A DNA stretch of 64,000 nt. It comes from Mesorhizobium loti CJ3sym. Lineage in GTDB: Bacteria; Pseudomonadota; Alphaproteobacteria; Rhizobiales; Rhizobiaceae. Position 1 is the first letter of the stretch. The number at the start of each line of letters is the position of its first letter. Shown piece after piece: positions 17,092 to 26,650 of the stretch. The notes beneath the pieces are model-generated. The model did no database searches, was not told the origin of the DNA, and saw only the letters and a list, made by a program, of their open reading frames with translations. The position numbers and the translations under genes are program-made. The stretch lies in contig NZ_AXAL01000009.1 in assembly GCF_000472785.1 (NCBI RefSeq), positions 224,463 to 288,462 of the forward strand, written 5' to 3'.

Positions 17092-18018
17092 ATGCAAACA
17101 ACCTTGAAAATCGGAACACGCGGCAGCCCGCTGGCGCTGGCCCAGGCACATGAAACGCAGGCGCGGCTGATGGCCGCGCATGGCATGCCGGCGGAGGCGT
17201 TCGAGGTGGTCGTCATATCGACCAGCGGCGACCGCATCCAGGACCGGCCGCTGTCAGAGGCCGGCGGCAAGGGCCTGTTCACCAAGGAAATCGAGGAAGC
17301 CCTGCTGGCCGGCGCGATCGACATCGCCGTGCATTCGTCGAAGGACATGCCGACGCAATTGCCTGATGGCCTTGAGCTCTCCGCCTTTCTGCCGCGCGAG
17401 GATGCGCGCGACGCCTTTGTCGGCAAGGCGGCGAAGACCATCGCCGAACTGCCGCGCGGGGCCAAGGTCGGCTCGTCGTCGCTCAGGCGGCAGGCGCTGA
17501 TCCGCCGCATGCGGCCGGATCTCGACGTGGTGATGTTCCGCGGCAATGTGCAGACGCGGTTGCGTAAGCTGGACGAAGGGGTCGCCGCCGGCACCATCCT
17601 CGCCTATGCCGGGTTGAAGCGGCTCGGGCTCGAACATGTCGCCACCGATTTGATGCCGCTCGACATCTTTCCGCCCGCACCGGGCCAGGGCGCGATCGGC
17701 ATCGAGACCCGCATCGGCGATCGCGCTGTCGAGAAGATGCTGGTCGCCATCCACGATGTGCCGACCGGGCAGGCGCTGGCTTGCGAGCGGGCCTTCCTGG
17801 CGGCGCTCGACGGCTCCTGCCGCACGCCGATCGCCGGCTACGCGGCGATCGACGCGGGAAAGCTCTCTTTTGCCGGCCTGATCATTTCGCCCGACGGCAC
17901 GCAGTCGCATACGATCGAACTGCAAGGGCCAGCGCAGGATGCCGCCCGTATCGGCGACGAGGCTGCACGGACCGTTCGCGCCAGGGCTGGCGAAAAATTC
18001 TTCGACGGCTGGCTCTGA
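17092..18018 (+). CDS. hemC: Porphobilinogen deaminase (hydroxymethylbilane synthase)
   Basis: A 308-residue haem pathway enzyme that links four porphobilinogens into hydroxymethylbilane. The dipyrromethane cofactor cysteine is at about residue 243 in [13 protein letters not shown]. The catalytic Asp ([13 protein letters not shown]) and the basic loop ([17 protein letters not shown]) are present. The frame is open upstream through the opposite-strand tsaD gene, but the ATG at 17092 gives the expected [18 protein letters not shown] start. Confidence 0.97.
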   Translation: MQTTLKIGTRGSPLALAQAHETQARLMAAHGMPAEAFEVVVISTSGDRIQDRPLSEAGGKGLFTKEIEEALLAGAIDIAVHSSKDMPTQLPDGLELSAFLPREDARDAFVGKAAKTIAELPRGAKVGSSSLRRQALIRRMRPDLDVVMFRGNVQTRLRKLDEGVAAGTILAYAGLKRLGLEHVATDLMPLDIFPPAPGQGAIGIETRIGDRAVEKMLVAIHDVPTGQALACERAFLAALDGSCRTPIAGYAAIDAGKLSFAGLIISPDGTQSHTIELQGPAQDAARIGDEAARTVRARAGEKFFDGWL

Positions 18019-18020
18019 AC

Positions 18021-18737
18021 ATGCTTCGCGTCCTGGTGACCAGACCGGAGCCAGGCGCATCGCGCACGGCGCGGCGGCTTCAGGACATGGGGTTCCAGCC
18101 GGTTGTTCTGCCGCTGACCGAAACGGTGGTTTTGCCTGCCGGTGCCGGGTTGATCCCTGGCGACGCCATCGCTGTTGCCGTCACCAGCGCCAATGCCGTG
18201 CGCCATGCCCCAAAGGCGGTCATCGCCGCGCTTGCTGCTCTGCCTTGCCATGCCGTGGGGACCAGGACCACTGAGGCGGCACGCAAGATGGGCTTCTTGT
18301 CGGTCATTGAAGGCTCCGGCGACGCCGAGGCGCTGGCCGACAGCATTGCGTTGGCATTTCCCGGCAAGGCAATCGTCTATCTCTGCGGGCGCGTGCGGTT
18401 TCCGGTGTTTGAGCAGAGGCTGGAAGCGGCAGGGGTCCTGGTCCGCGCCGTGGAGACGTATGACACGCTTCCGGTGCGGTATTCGGACGAGACCATTCTT
18501 GCGCTTCTGTCTGGTCAAGCGGTCGATGCGGCGTTGCTCTATTCGGCCAAGGCGGCTGCCGCGATGCAGGCCCTGGCCAAACGGCCGGCTCTGCAAGGCC
18601 TCTTTGAAAAGACTTTGTTTTTCGCGCTTTCCGCGCGCATCGCCGCTGCCTTCGACGACAGCGCCGGCCAAGCAATCCGTATTGCGGCGCAGCCCGACGA
18701 GGAGGCGCTGCTGGCGCTTTTGCGGCCGCCCCGCTGA
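18021..18737 (+). CDS. hemD: Uroporphyrinogen-III synthase
   Basis: A 238-residue protein that would close and invert the D ring of hydroxymethylbilane. Sequence conservation in this family is low; the call rests on length, the N-terminal pattern MLRVLVTRPEPGASRTARRL, GVLVRAVETYDTLPV, the ALLYSAKAAAAM segment and the position two bases after hemC. Downstream mitofilin-like and hemY genes complete the usual alphaproteobacterial arrangement. Confidence 0.92.
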   Translation: MLRVLVTRPEPGASRTARRLQDMGFQPVVLPLTETVVLPAGAGLIPGDAIAVAVTSANAVRHAPKAVIAALAALPCHAVGTRTTEAARKMGFLSVIEGSGDAEALADSIALAFPGKAIVYLCGRVRFPVFEQRLEAAGVLVRAVETYDTLPVRYSDETILALLSGQAVDAALLYSAKAAAAMQALAKRPALQGLFEKTLFFALSARIAAAFDDSAGQAIRIAAQPDEEALLALLRPPR

Positions 18738-18847
18738 CCCGCGTCATCACACCGCCCCTTTTCACCGCTTGGTGATGTGCTAGACCCTTTCTGAACCATC
18801 ATGCGCCGCCAGGCGTTGAGACGAAGCGAATTTTGCGGAGCCCCGGC

Positions 18848-20329
18848 ATGGTCAAGACGCCGAAGATGCGACACTCGAAAAGCCGCCGCGAGCCGGTGAC
18901 CATCGATCTCGAACCGGGCGCCGTCTCCCGCATCGTTGACGAGGATGCCGCGAAGTCGCCGGCGGCAACCGAAGAAGCCCAGGTGGAGGATGCGGACGCA
19001 CCTCAAGCCGAGGTTCCCGAAGAGCCGGTGCATGCGGACCAGGTCGATCTCGAACCCTGGGAGCATTCCGATGCCGCGACCGCCCGGTCGGCCGAGGCGG
19101 AAACGCCGGCAGAGGCTGAGGCCAAAGCCGCTGAGCCGGAGCTGCCCTATCCCGGTTCGGATGCACCTCCCAACCGCGCCAGGGCTTCCGACTACAATTT
19201 CGAGGATGCGTCGGCGAAGCGTGCCGACGACAGCAAGGCGAAAACCGAGACACGGGGCGAAACCATGGCGCCGACACCTCCTCCATCAAAGCGTGGCGGT
19301 ATCAACGGCATCGCCGCCGGCATCATTGGCGGTGTCATCGCGCTGGTCGGCGCAGGCGGCCTGCAGTTTGCCGGCCTGCTCGGCGCACCGGGTTCCGGCA
19401 CTGGTGTCTCGCTCGACGGCGTCAACGGCGAGATCGTTTCGCTGAAAAGCGAAATCGCCGGGCTGAAGGAAACCGGCGGCAGCAGCGATGCGACGGCCAA
19501 GCTGGTCGGGCTTTCCTCGGGCCTGGAGCAGGTAAAGGCCGACGTAGCCGCGTTGAAATCGGCGATCGAATCCGGCGGCGCGGGCGACAATGCCGAGGTC
19601 GCCGCGCTGGGCGACAAGGTGAAGCAGATCGAAACCGCGGTCGCCGCCCTTGGCAAGGCCGGCGGCACGGCGCCGGTCGATCTCGGCCCGCTGAACGAAA
19701 AGCTGGCTGACCTCGATGCGTTGGTGAAATCAACGGGCGAGGCGGCGAAGGCGCAGGATGGCCGGCTCACCGCGCTGGAACAGTCGGTGTCGCAGCTCTC
19801 CGGCAAGGTCGAGGCCGCGGCCGGACAGCCGAAGATCGCGCTCGCCATCGCTGCGTCGGCCTTGAAGTCGGCGCTCGAACGCGGCGCGCCGTTCTCGGCC
19901 GAACTCGATACGCTGGCCGCGATTTCACCCAACGCGCCTGAGCTTGCGACCTTGCGCCCCTATGCCGAAAAGGGTGTGCCCACCCGTACCGAGATCGCCG
20001 CGCAGATGGATGCCGCCGCAAATGCCATGGTCGCGGCCGCAACGCCGGTCGATCAGAATGCCGGCTTCCTACAGAACCTGATGTCGAGCGCCGAATCGCT
20101 GGTCAAGGTCCGGCCGATCGGCGCCGTCGAAGGCGCTGGTGCGCCGGAAACCGTGGCGCGCATGGAGGTGGCGGTCACCCAGGGCGACTATGCCAAGGCG
20201 CTCAACGAATACAATTCGCTGCCGGAGGCCGTGAAGGCTGCAGGGGCTGATTTTGCCGGCAAACTGAAGGCGCGCATCGAAGTCGAAACCCAGGTCGACG
20301 CGCTGATCTCCGGCGCGATGAAGGCATGA
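18848..20329 (+). CDS. Mitofilin-related (COG4223) inner-membrane protein
   Basis: A 493-residue protein with an acidic, disordered N-terminal region (about 1-145), a single membrane helix (about residues 155-185, GIAAGIIGGVIALVGAGGLQ), a periplasmic coiled coil with repeated Leu/Ala heptads, and a C-terminal domain (LVKVRPIGAVEGAG... YNSLPEAVKAAG) resembling the mitofilin core. In alphaproteobacteria these proteins shape inner-membrane structure and are found between hemD and hemY. The ATG at 18848 with GGAG upstream is preferred to a TTG at 18833. Confidence 0.9.
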   Translation: MVKTPKMRHSKSRREPVTIDLEPGAVSRIVDEDAAKSPAATEEAQVEDADAPQAEVPEEPVHADQVDLEPWEHSDAATARSAEAETPAEAEAKAAEPELPYPGSDAPPNRARASDYNFEDASAKRADDSKAKTETRGETMAPTPPPSKRGGINGIAAGIIGGVIALVGAGGLQFAGLLGAPGSGTGVSLDGVNGEIVSLKSEIAGLKETGGSSDATAKLVGLSSGLEQVKADVAALKSAIESGGAGDNAEVAALGDKVKQIETAVAALGKAGGTAPVDLGPLNEKLADLDALVKSTGEAAKAQDGRLTALEQSVSQLSGKVEAAAGQPKIALAIAASALKSALERGAPFSAELDTLAAISPNAPELATLRPYAEKGVPTRTEIAAQMDAAANAMVAAATPVDQNAGFLQNLMSSAESLVKVRPIGAVEGAGAPETVARMEVAVTQGDYAKALNEYNSLPEAVKAAGADFAGKLKARIEVETQVDALISGAMKA

Positions 20330-20339
20330 GGGCCACATT

Positions 20340-21929
20340 ATGATCCGCCTGCTCGTCTTCCTCATCGTCGTCTTCGCGCTCGGGCTGGGCTTTGCCTGGC
20401 TGGCCGATCGGCCGGGCGACATGGTCGTTACCTTCAACGGCTACCAGTACCAGGTCAGCCTCATGGTGGCGGCGGTGGCCGTCGTTGCCGTGGTCGCCGG
20501 GGTGATGATCCTGTGGTGGCTGGTCAAGTCGCTGTGGAACAGCCCCTACACCATCTCGCGCTATTTCCGCGTACGGCGCCGCGACCGTGGCTATCAGGCG
20601 CTGTCGACGGGCATGATCGCCGCCGGCGCCGGCGATGGTGCACTGGCGCGCAAGAAGACCAAGGAAGCGGCCAAGCTGATCCGTTCCGACCAGGAGCCGC
20701 TGATCCATCTGCTGGAGGCGCAGGCATCGCTGCTCGAAGGCGACCATGAAGGTGCGCGCCAGAAGTTCGAAAGCATGCTCGACGATCCCGAAATGCGGTT
20801 GCTTGGGCTGCGTGGTCTGTACCTCGAAGCCGAACGGCTCGGTGACCGCAATGCGGCCCGCCACTATGCCGGCCGTGCCGCCGCAGTGGCGCCGCAACTG
20901 GCCTGGGCGGCCGAATCGACGCTGGAGGAACTGGCCGCGCGCGGCGACTGGGACGGCGCACTGAAGCTGGTCGATGCGCAGAAGTCGACACGGCAGATCG
21001 AACGCGACGCCGCCAACCGCCGCCGCGCTGTGCTGCTGACCGCCAAGGCGCAATCGCTGGCCGACAGCGATCCCGCTGCCGCCAGGACAGCAGCAATCGA
21101 GGCCAACAAGCTGCGGCCGGATTTTGCGCCGGCCGCCGTTGCCGCGGCTGCCGCACTGTTCAAACAGAACGACGTGCGCAAGGGCTCGAAGATCCTCGAA
21201 GCCGCCTGGAAGGCCGAGCCGCATCCCGAGATCGCCGAACTCTATACGCATGCCCGTCCGGGCGACGCCGTGCTCGACCGCCTGAACCGGGCGAAGAAGC
21301 TGCAGGAGATCAAGAAGAACCACGCCGAATCGTCGATGACGGTGGCGCGTGCCGCGCTCGACGCCCAGGATTTTTCGACCGCCCGCCGCGAGGCCGAGGC
21401 CGCGATCCGGATGGACCGCCGCGAGGGCGCCTATCTGCTGCTGGCCGATATCGAGGAAGCCGAGACCGGCGACCAGGGCAAGGTGCGGCAGCTGCTGTCC
21501 AAGGCGGTGCGGGCGCCACGCGATCCGGCCTGGGTTGCCGATGGCGTCGCTTCAGAGCGCTGGTCACCGGTATCGCCGGTCACCGGACGGCTTGATGCCT
21601 TCGAGTGGCGGGCGCCGATGGAGCGGCTTGGCCAGTTGATCGACAGCCGCGAGGACGCGCCGGAGGCTACGGTTGCCGCCATCGAAGCGCCGGCCAAGCC
21701 GGAAAAGCCGATCGATGTGATCGATCATTCCGCGCCGGGCAACGAGGGCAAACGAGCCGAGAGCCACGAAGACCACGTCACCCCAGTCACGGCTGCCGCG
21801 TTTGCGGCGGTGCCCGCCGATGCCGAAGGCGTCGATCCGGCGGAAGAACTGGCGCGCTTGCCGGATGATCCGGGCGTCGATCCAGACGAGGAAGCGGAAA
21901 AGTCGCCGCGCCGGTTCCGGCTGTTTTGA
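20340..21929 (+). CDS. hemY: HemY-family TPR membrane protein
   Basis: A 529-residue protein with two N-terminal membrane helices (LVFLIVVFALGLGFAWLA and MVAAVAVVAVVAGVMILWW), the HemY N-terminal domain (WNSPYTISRYFRVRRRDRGY) and TPR-like helical repeats up to about residue 400, ending in a long acidic, disordered tail. It is not the protoporphyrinogen oxidase of the same name; its exact role in haem metabolism is unclear. It begins 10 bases after the mitofilin-like gene. Confidence 0.9.
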   Translation: MIRLLVFLIVVFALGLGFAWLADRPGDMVVTFNGYQYQVSLMVAAVAVVAVVAGVMILWWLVKSLWNSPYTISRYFRVRRRDRGYQALSTGMIAAGAGDGALARKKTKEAAKLIRSDQEPLIHLLEAQASLLEGDHEGARQKFESMLDDPEMRLLGLRGLYLEAERLGDRNAARHYAGRAAAVAPQLAWAAESTLEELAARGDWDGALKLVDAQKSTRQIERDAANRRRAVLLTAKAQSLADSDPAAARTAAIEANKLRPDFAPAAVAAAAALFKQNDVRKGSKILEAAWKAEPHPEIAELYTHARPGDAVLDRLNRAKKLQEIKKNHAESSMTVARAALDAQDFSTARREAEAAIRMDRREGAYLLLADIEEAETGDQGKVRQLLSKAVRAPRDPAWVADGVASERWSPVSPVTGRLDAFEWRAPMERLGQLIDSREDAPEATVAAIEAPAKPEKPIDVIDHSAPGNEGKRAESHEDHVTPVTAAAFAAVPADAEGVDPAEELARLPDDPGVDPDEEAEKSPRRFRLF

Positions 21930-21981
21930 TTTTGGCCTTCGGGTGATTGACTTGGCCATCGGGCCGTTTGGGAATGGATTG

Positions 21982-22461
21982 ATGTTTGAACGCGTTCTGT
22001 CGTTTCTCAGGGATTTGCCAGCCGGCGCCAGCGCGCATGCCAGCACGGACGATCCGCGCGTCGCTGCTTCGGCGCTGCTCTACCATGTGATGAATGCCGA
22101 CGGCGTGCGCCAGGATGTCGAGTGGGAGCGGTTCAAGGCGGTGCTCTCCGAGAGCTACTCGATCAGCGGTGCCGAACTCGAAGCGCTGGCCGCTGCCGGC
22201 GAGCGCGCCGACAATGAGTCGATCGACCTCTATGCCTTCACCAGCGTGCTCAAGCGCCACCTCGACGCTGACGGGCGCAAGGCTTTCATCGGCCTGATGT
22301 GGGAGATCGTCTATGCCGATGGCGAGCTGCACGAGCTCGAGGACAATACGGTGTGGCGCGTCGCCGAGCTGATCGGTGTCGAGCGTCACGACCGGGTCGA
22401 GGCACGCCGCAAGGCCGCGGCGCAAGCCCCGGGTGCGCGCGGAACTTCAAGCGACGAATAG
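21982..22461 (+). CDS. TerB-family (COG4103) protein
   Basis: A 159-residue all-helical protein related to the tellurite-resistance TerB fold: VAASALLYHVMNADGVRQDVEW and GLMWEIVYADGELHELED, each with the acidic metal-binding D-G-x-x-x-x-x-E pattern. Function is not established. The ATG at 21982 has GGAATGG upstream. It lies 52 bases after hemY and 18 bases before the amidotransferase and is probably in the same transcript. Confidence 0.87.
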   Translation: MFERVLSFLRDLPAGASAHASTDDPRVAASALLYHVMNADGVRQDVEWERFKAVLSESYSISGAELEALAAAGERADNESIDLYAFTSVLKRHLDADGRKAFIGLMWEIVYADGELHELEDNTVWRVAELIGVERHDRVEARRKAAAQAPGARGTSSDE

Positions 22462-22479
22462 ACGGGATCTCGCGTAACG

Positions 22480-23196
22480 ATGCCACGCCAAACGAGTTCG
22501 AAGCCAAAGATCCTGATCGTGCTGCATCAGGAGAATTCGAGCCCTGGACGCGTCGGTCACATGCTCATCGAAGAGGGCTTTGAACTCGACATCCGCCGCC
22601 CGCCGCTGGGCGACGCCTTGCCGGAGACGCTGGATGGCCATGCCGGCACGGTGGTGTTCGGCGGACCGATGAGTGCCAATGACGAAGACGAGTTCGTCCG
22701 CCGCGAAACCAATTGGCTGGACATTCCGCTCCGGGAGAACCGCCCATGTCTCGGCATCTGCCTCGGCGCGCAGATGCTGGTCAATCATCTCGGCGGCAAG
22801 GTCGAGGGGCACGGCGAAGGTCTGGTCGAGATCGGCTGGTACCCGCTGAAGGCGACCGAGGCCGGCAAGAAACTGATGCACTGGCCCGAAATGGTCTACC
22901 AGTTCCACCGCGAAGGCTTCTCACTGCCGAAGGACGCCACACTTCTGGCGACGGCCGAGACCTACCCCAACCAGGCCTTTCGCTATGGCGACAATGCCTG
23001 GGGCATCCAGTTCCATGGCGAACTGACAAGGGTGATGATGCATCGCTGGGTGGTGCGTGGCGAGCATCGCTTCGAACTGCCGGGTGCACAACCCGGTCGC
23101 GATCATCTCGGCGGCCGGCTGATCTGGGACATGCACCTGAAGCGCTGGCTGGACGAGTTCCTGCGCATGATCTTCGGCAGACCGGTGGCGCGGTAG
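22480..23196 (+). CDS. Class I glutamine amidotransferase-like protein
   Basis: A 238-residue stand-alone GATase1 domain resembling the GMP synthase amidotransferase. The nucleophile Cys lies in PCLGICLGAQMLV, and the His of the triad in WGIQFHGEL. No synthetase domain is nearby, so the acceptor is unknown; free-standing members can act as gamma-glutamyl hydrolases. It is the last gene of the hem transcript. Confidence 0.88.
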   Translation: MPRQTSSKPKILIVLHQENSSPGRVGHMLIEEGFELDIRRPPLGDALPETLDGHAGTVVFGGPMSANDEDEFVRRETNWLDIPLRENRPCLGICLGAQMLVNHLGGKVEGHGEGLVEIGWYPLKATEAGKKLMHWPEMVYQFHREGFSLPKDATLLATAETYPNQAFRYGDNAWGIQFHGELTRVMMHRWVVRGEHRFELPGAQPGRDHLGGRLIWDMHLKRWLDEFLRMIFGRPVAR

Positions 23197-23220
23197 CTCT
23201 CCCTCTCTTCCGGCAACACT

Positions 23221-23529
23221 CTAGGGTTCGAGCACCGGCCGCAGGAAGCTGCGCTCATAGCTTAGAATGCTGCGATTGCGCTTTTCCGTTTCATACACTT
23301 CCTGGCATTCCGGGTCGGCAGCCATCCGCTTGCGATAGTCCTCGTAGTCGGCAAGGCTCGGAAAGCTGAACATGGCATAGGCGATGTTGTTTGCTCCTTC
23401 GCTCGGAAGAAAATAGCCATGATGGTTTCCGCCGAGGCGATTGACCAGACCGATCCAGCGACGGCCATACTCTTCAAACTCGGCAAGCTTGTACGGGTCG
23501 ATGACATATTTCAGATAACAGGTGATCAT
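23221..23529 (-). CDS. NIPSNAP-family protein
   Basis: A 102-residue ferredoxin-like dimeric barrel protein of the NIPSNAP group: ITCYLKYVIDPYKLAEFEEYGR... GYFLPSEGANNIAYAMFSFP, ending RSFLRPVLEP. Biochemical function unknown. The ATG at 23529 has AGGAG seven bases upstream, which decides against the longer frame. It is 38 bases after the MFS gene and probably co-transcribed. Confidence 0.9.
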   Translation of the reverse strand: MITCYLKYVIDPYKLAEFEEYGRRWIGLVNRLGGNHHGYFLPSEGANNIAYAMFSFPSLADYEDYRKRMAADPECQEVYETEKRNRSILSYERSFLRPVLEP

Positions 23530-23567
23530 GGGAGCTCCTGTGACAGTGTGATGTATCTTGCTGAGCG

Positions 23568-24806
23568 TCAGTTGCGCCCGTTGAGGTGGCGCACTTTGCG
23601 CAATTGCGGGAACAGATAGGCCCACAGGCCAGCAACCGCGATGGCGCCGACGCCGCCGATCACCACAGCCGGCACGGTACCGATCAGCGCCGCCATCGTG
23701 CCGGCGCGGAATTCGCCGACTTCATTGGAAGCGCCGACGAAAACCTGGTTGACGGCGTTGACGCGGCCGCGCACCGCGTCGGGGGTCCACAACTGGATCA
23801 GCGTTTCCCTGATGTAGACGCTGAACATGTCGGTGGCGCCGAGGAAGGCCAGCGCCACGATCGACAGCCAGGTGATGGTCGACAGACCAAACAGCACGGT
23901 GCAGGCGCCGAATGCCGCGACGAAGCTGAGCATGATCTTGCCGGCATTGTCGCGAAGTGGGTGGCCGGCGAGCCACACCGCAACGCAGATGGCGCCGATG
24001 CCGGGCGCCGAGCGCAGCAGGCCGAGACCCCACGGGCCGAGCTGCAGAATGTCGCGTGCATAGACCGGCAGCAGTGCCGAGGCGCCGGAGAGAAGCACGG
24101 CGAAGAGATCGAGCGAGATGGCGCCGAGCACGATCTTCTCGCTCCAGATGTAGCGAAAGCCGGCAAACAGCGTCTCTATCGTCGGCTTGTCGGTGGCGGT
24201 CTGCTGGACGGGCTTGGGAATGGTGAATATCAGCAGACCGGCCACCAGCATCAGCACGGAGGCGACGGCGTAGGCGGCTTCGGGCGAGACGCCGTAGAGC
24301 AGGCCGCCAGCGACCGGGCCGATGATTGTCGCTGTCTGCCAGGCCGACGAGTTCCACGCTATCGCGTTGCCGAAATCCTCCGGCGGCACCAGATTGGCGA
24401 ACAGCGACGACGAGGCGGGCCCGTAAAAGGCACGCGCCATGCCGAACAGCGCCAGAACGACGAAGATCGGCAGCGGACTGACCAGGCCGCGCAGCGTGAA
24501 GTACAAGAGAACGAGCGCACAGCCTGCCTCGACCACGGTTGCCAGCGCCATGATCAGGCGACGGCCGAAGCGGTCGGCGACGACGCCTGTGACGAGCACC
24601 AAAAGCAGCGACGGCAGGAACTGGACGATACCGACAATGCCGAGGTCGAAGGGATCGCGCGTCAAATCGTAGATCTGCCAGCCGACAGCGACCGAGACAA
24701 TCATGGTCGCGAAGGTGGTGAGGAAGCGCGCCGTCCAGTAGCTGAGGAAGGCTTTGTGCCGGAAAGCAGCGTAGCGCTGTTCCGGCGAGGTTTGTTCAGG
24801 TGTCAT
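23568..24806 (-). CDS. MFS transporter (MFS_3/EntS-like)
   Basis: A 412-residue inner-membrane transporter with 12 predicted helices. The A-motif between helices 2 and 3 is VVADRFGRRLIM. Sequence style (YFTLRGLVSPLP, FGMARAFYGPASSSLFANLVPPE, LLRSAPGIGA) matches the MFS_3 group that contains enterobactin exporter EntS and macrolide exporters, so efflux is likely. Substrate unknown. It has its own 163-base upstream region. Confidence 0.88.
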   Translation of the reverse strand: MTPEQTSPEQRYAAFRHKAFLSYWTARFLTTFATMIVSVAVGWQIYDLTRDPFDLGIVGIVQFLPSLLLVLVTGVVADRFGRRLIMALATVVEAGCALVLLYFTLRGLVSPLPIFVVLALFGMARAFYGPASSSLFANLVPPEDFGNAIAWNSSAWQTATIIGPVAGGLLYGVSPEAAYAVASVLMLVAGLLIFTIPKPVQQTATDKPTIETLFAGFRYIWSEKIVLGAISLDLFAVLLSGASALLPVYARDILQLGPWGLGLLRSAPGIGAICVAVWLAGHPLRDNAGKIMLSFVAAFGACTVLFGLSTITWLSIVALAFLGATDMFSVYIRETLIQLWTPDAVRGRVNAVNQVFVGASNEVGEFRAGTMAALIGTVPAVVIGGVGAIAVAGLWAYLFPQLRKVRHLNGRN

Positions 24807-24969
24807 GAAGATAAGGCCCCGATTGCTTTGACATCGGCTGGCGGGGCACTTCCCGAATGGGCGCTGGTCCGACCAATGGAACGTCTAACAAAGTTCGCGG
24901 CGGGATGTGCGTTAAAATCAGGCCTGGATCAAGGGATTTTCAGCCTGTTCCTTCGATCGCACGATGAAG

Positions 24970-26070
24970 TTACTGTCGCAGCGCGGCCGAAATTGCCTCG
25001 AGCCCGCCCCGCAATTCGGCTTCCGTCGGCCAGCCAAAACCGACGCGGAAGAAGCGCTTTTCCATTTCGAACCAGTGGCCGGGTCCGACATAGGTGCCAT
25101 GCTTTTCCAGCAGATCGACATAGAACCGGTCGAGGTCGAAACCGGGTTCGACATCGAGGCGCGGAAAGCCGACGACACCCCCTTCGGGCCTGATCCAGTC
25201 GACCAGCGGCTCGCGGTCAATCCAGGCCTGGACGATGTCGCGGCGCCTGGCCATCTCGGGCAGCAGCGTGCCCAGGAAGGCATCCCGGCGTTCAAGCATG
25301 CCGTGCGCGATGCCTTCGTCGATGACACTGCCGCAGATGCCGATCTGCTCCTTGGCGGCTAGGAATGTCTCCTGAAGGGCCGCATCCCTGGTGATCAGCC
25401 AGCCAATGCGGATACCGGGAATGCCGAAGGCCTTTGACAGCGACGCCACACTGATCGCCTTCGGACTCAACGAAGCGGCCGACGGCAGGCGCCTGCCATA
25501 AGAAAGGTCGCGATAGGTCTCGTCGACCAGCAGATGGCAGTCGCGGCTCTCCGCGAGCGCCACCAGCGCGTCGAGTTCGGCGCGGGACATCATCGTGCCG
25601 GTCGGGTTGTGCGGGCAGGTGACGCTGATCAGTTTCGTGTTCGTCCGGATCGCCGTCTTGACGACCTCGACATCGATGGCAAAGCCGTCCTCGAAGGCGA
25701 GGTCGACAAAGCTGATAGCGCAGCCGATCGCCCTTGGGGTTTCGATGTTGGTGGCGTAGTTGGGCCTGATGACGACGAGATGGTCGCTGGCCGACAAAAG
25801 CGATGTCGAGATGATGAACAGCGCGCCGGCGGCGCCGGCGGTGACTAGGACATCGTCGGGCGAAACGCCGGCGTCCTGCGCCGCGATCAGCGCGCGCAAG
25901 TCCTTGTCGCCGCGATGCTCGCCATAGAAGAGCGTGAGGTCGGGCAGCGACAGGCCGATGTCGGAGAGTTTCTGGTCGGCGATCGAGCTTTCGGAGAGAT
26001 TGAAGCGGATACGGTCGTAGCCGTATTCCTCCGGCGCCTCTTTCTCGATCACCATCCTGGTGTAGTTCAT
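24970..26070 (-). CDS. PLP-dependent aminotransferase, class I/II
   Basis: A 366-residue fold-type I enzyme. The PLP-binding Lys is in SVASLSKAFGIPGIRIGW, the segment SVTCPHNPTGTMMS binds cofactor/substrate, and VDETYRDL provides the Asp/Tyr contacts. The C-terminus FRVGFGWP contains the substrate-carboxylate Arg. The specific amino donor cannot be told. It is short for the class (about 400 is usual). It stands alone on the minus strand with mucR upstream. Confidence 0.87.
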   Translation of the reverse strand: MNYTRMVIEKEAPEEYGYDRIRFNLSESSIADQKLSDIGLSLPDLTLFYGEHRGDKDLRALIAAQDAGVSPDDVLVTAGAAGALFIISTSLLSASDHLVVIRPNYATNIETPRAIGCAISFVDLAFEDGFAIDVEVVKTAIRTNTKLISVTCPHNPTGTMMSRAELDALVALAESRDCHLLVDETYRDLSYGRRLPSAASLSPKAISVASLSKAFGIPGIRIGWLITRDAALQETFLAAKEQIGICGSVIDEGIAHGMLERRDAFLGTLLPEMARRRDIVQAWIDREPLVDWIRPEGGVVGFPRLDVEPGFDLDRFYVDLLEKHGTYVGPGHWFEMEKRFFRVGFGWPTEAELRGGLEAISAALRQ

Positions 26071-26118
26071 GGCTTCCCCCAGATCATCTTGTCCGGGCTA
26101 TCCAAGCCACAAAAACAC

Positions 26119-26151
26119 GAAGCCTGCCAAGGCGTTTCGCCGGCAGGCTTC
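26119..26151 (-). terminator. Terminator after mucR
   Basis: The 10-bp stem GAAGCCTGCC (26119-26128) and GGCAGGCTTC (26142-26151) encloses a loop with its own small stem (GGCG TTT CGCC). Read on the minus strand it is followed by GTGTTTTTG, so it fits an intrinsic terminator for the mucR transcript. Confidence 0.8.
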
Positions 26152-26191
26152 TGTTCCAGTTATCCTAACTGTTGGCTCAGGACTGAATTGT

Positions 26192-26650
26192 TCAGGCCGA
26201 AACCTTGGCCTTGCGGCCCTTGGCCTTGACGGGCACCACCTCGACGGCCTTGCGGCCGAGACCGATCGACTTTGCCAGCAGCGAGCGCGACGCGGCATAG
26301 TTGGGGGCGACCATCGGGTAGTCAGCCGGCAGGCCCCATTTGGCGCGGTAGGCGTCCGGCGTCAGGTTGAAATGCACGCCGAGATGACGCTTCAGCGATT
26401 TGAACTTCTTGCCGTCCTCGAGGCAGATGATGAAATCCGGCGTTACCGACTTCTTCGGGTTGACCGCGGGGACCAAGGGTGCTGCCACCGGCACGGTCGG
26501 CTTGCCGAGCCCTTCGATCGAGGTGGCGACGCTGGCGATAAGGTCGGCCAGACCGGAGACGGGCAGGCGGTTCTTCTCGACGTAAGCGGATACGATGTGG
26601 GCGGTCAGCTCGAGAAGGTCGATGCGAGCGTCGTTGCTGTCGTCGGTCAA
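26192..26650 (-). CDS. mucR: Ros/MucR-family zinc-finger-like transcriptional regulator
   Basis: A 152-residue regulator of the Ros/MucR family, which represses exopolysaccharide and virulence or symbiosis genes and organises AT-rich DNA in rhizobia. The DNA-binding domain reads ICLEDGKKFKSLKRHLGVHF followed by NLTPDAYRAKWGLPADYPM. In Agrobacterium Ros zinc is held by Cys-x2-Cys and two His; here the second Cys is Asp (CLED). Some Mesorhizobium paralogues with this change fold with altered or no zinc. The N-terminal helix (ELTAHIVSAYVEKNRLP) drives oligomerisation. The gene has a long upstream region, as is usual for autoregulated members. Confidence 0.93.
   Translation of the reverse strand: MTDDSNDARIDLLELTAHIVSAYVEKNRLPVSGLADLIASVATSIEGLGKPTVPVAAPLVPAVNPKKSVTPDFIICLEDGKKFKSLKRHLGVHFNLTPDAYRAKWGLPADYPMVAPNYAASRSLLAKSIGLGRKAVEVVPVKAKGRKAKVSA

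Noticed and set aside
20340..21929. Protoporphyrinogen oxidase
   Set aside because: The HemY name is shared, but this protein has two N-terminal helices and TPR-like repeats and no FAD-binding motif.
23586..25193. Large plus-strand open frame of 535 codons
   Set aside because: Its product is rich in Gln, Arg, Asp and His with no domain, typical of the antisense of a high-GC gene; the MFS gene on the other strand is clearly real.
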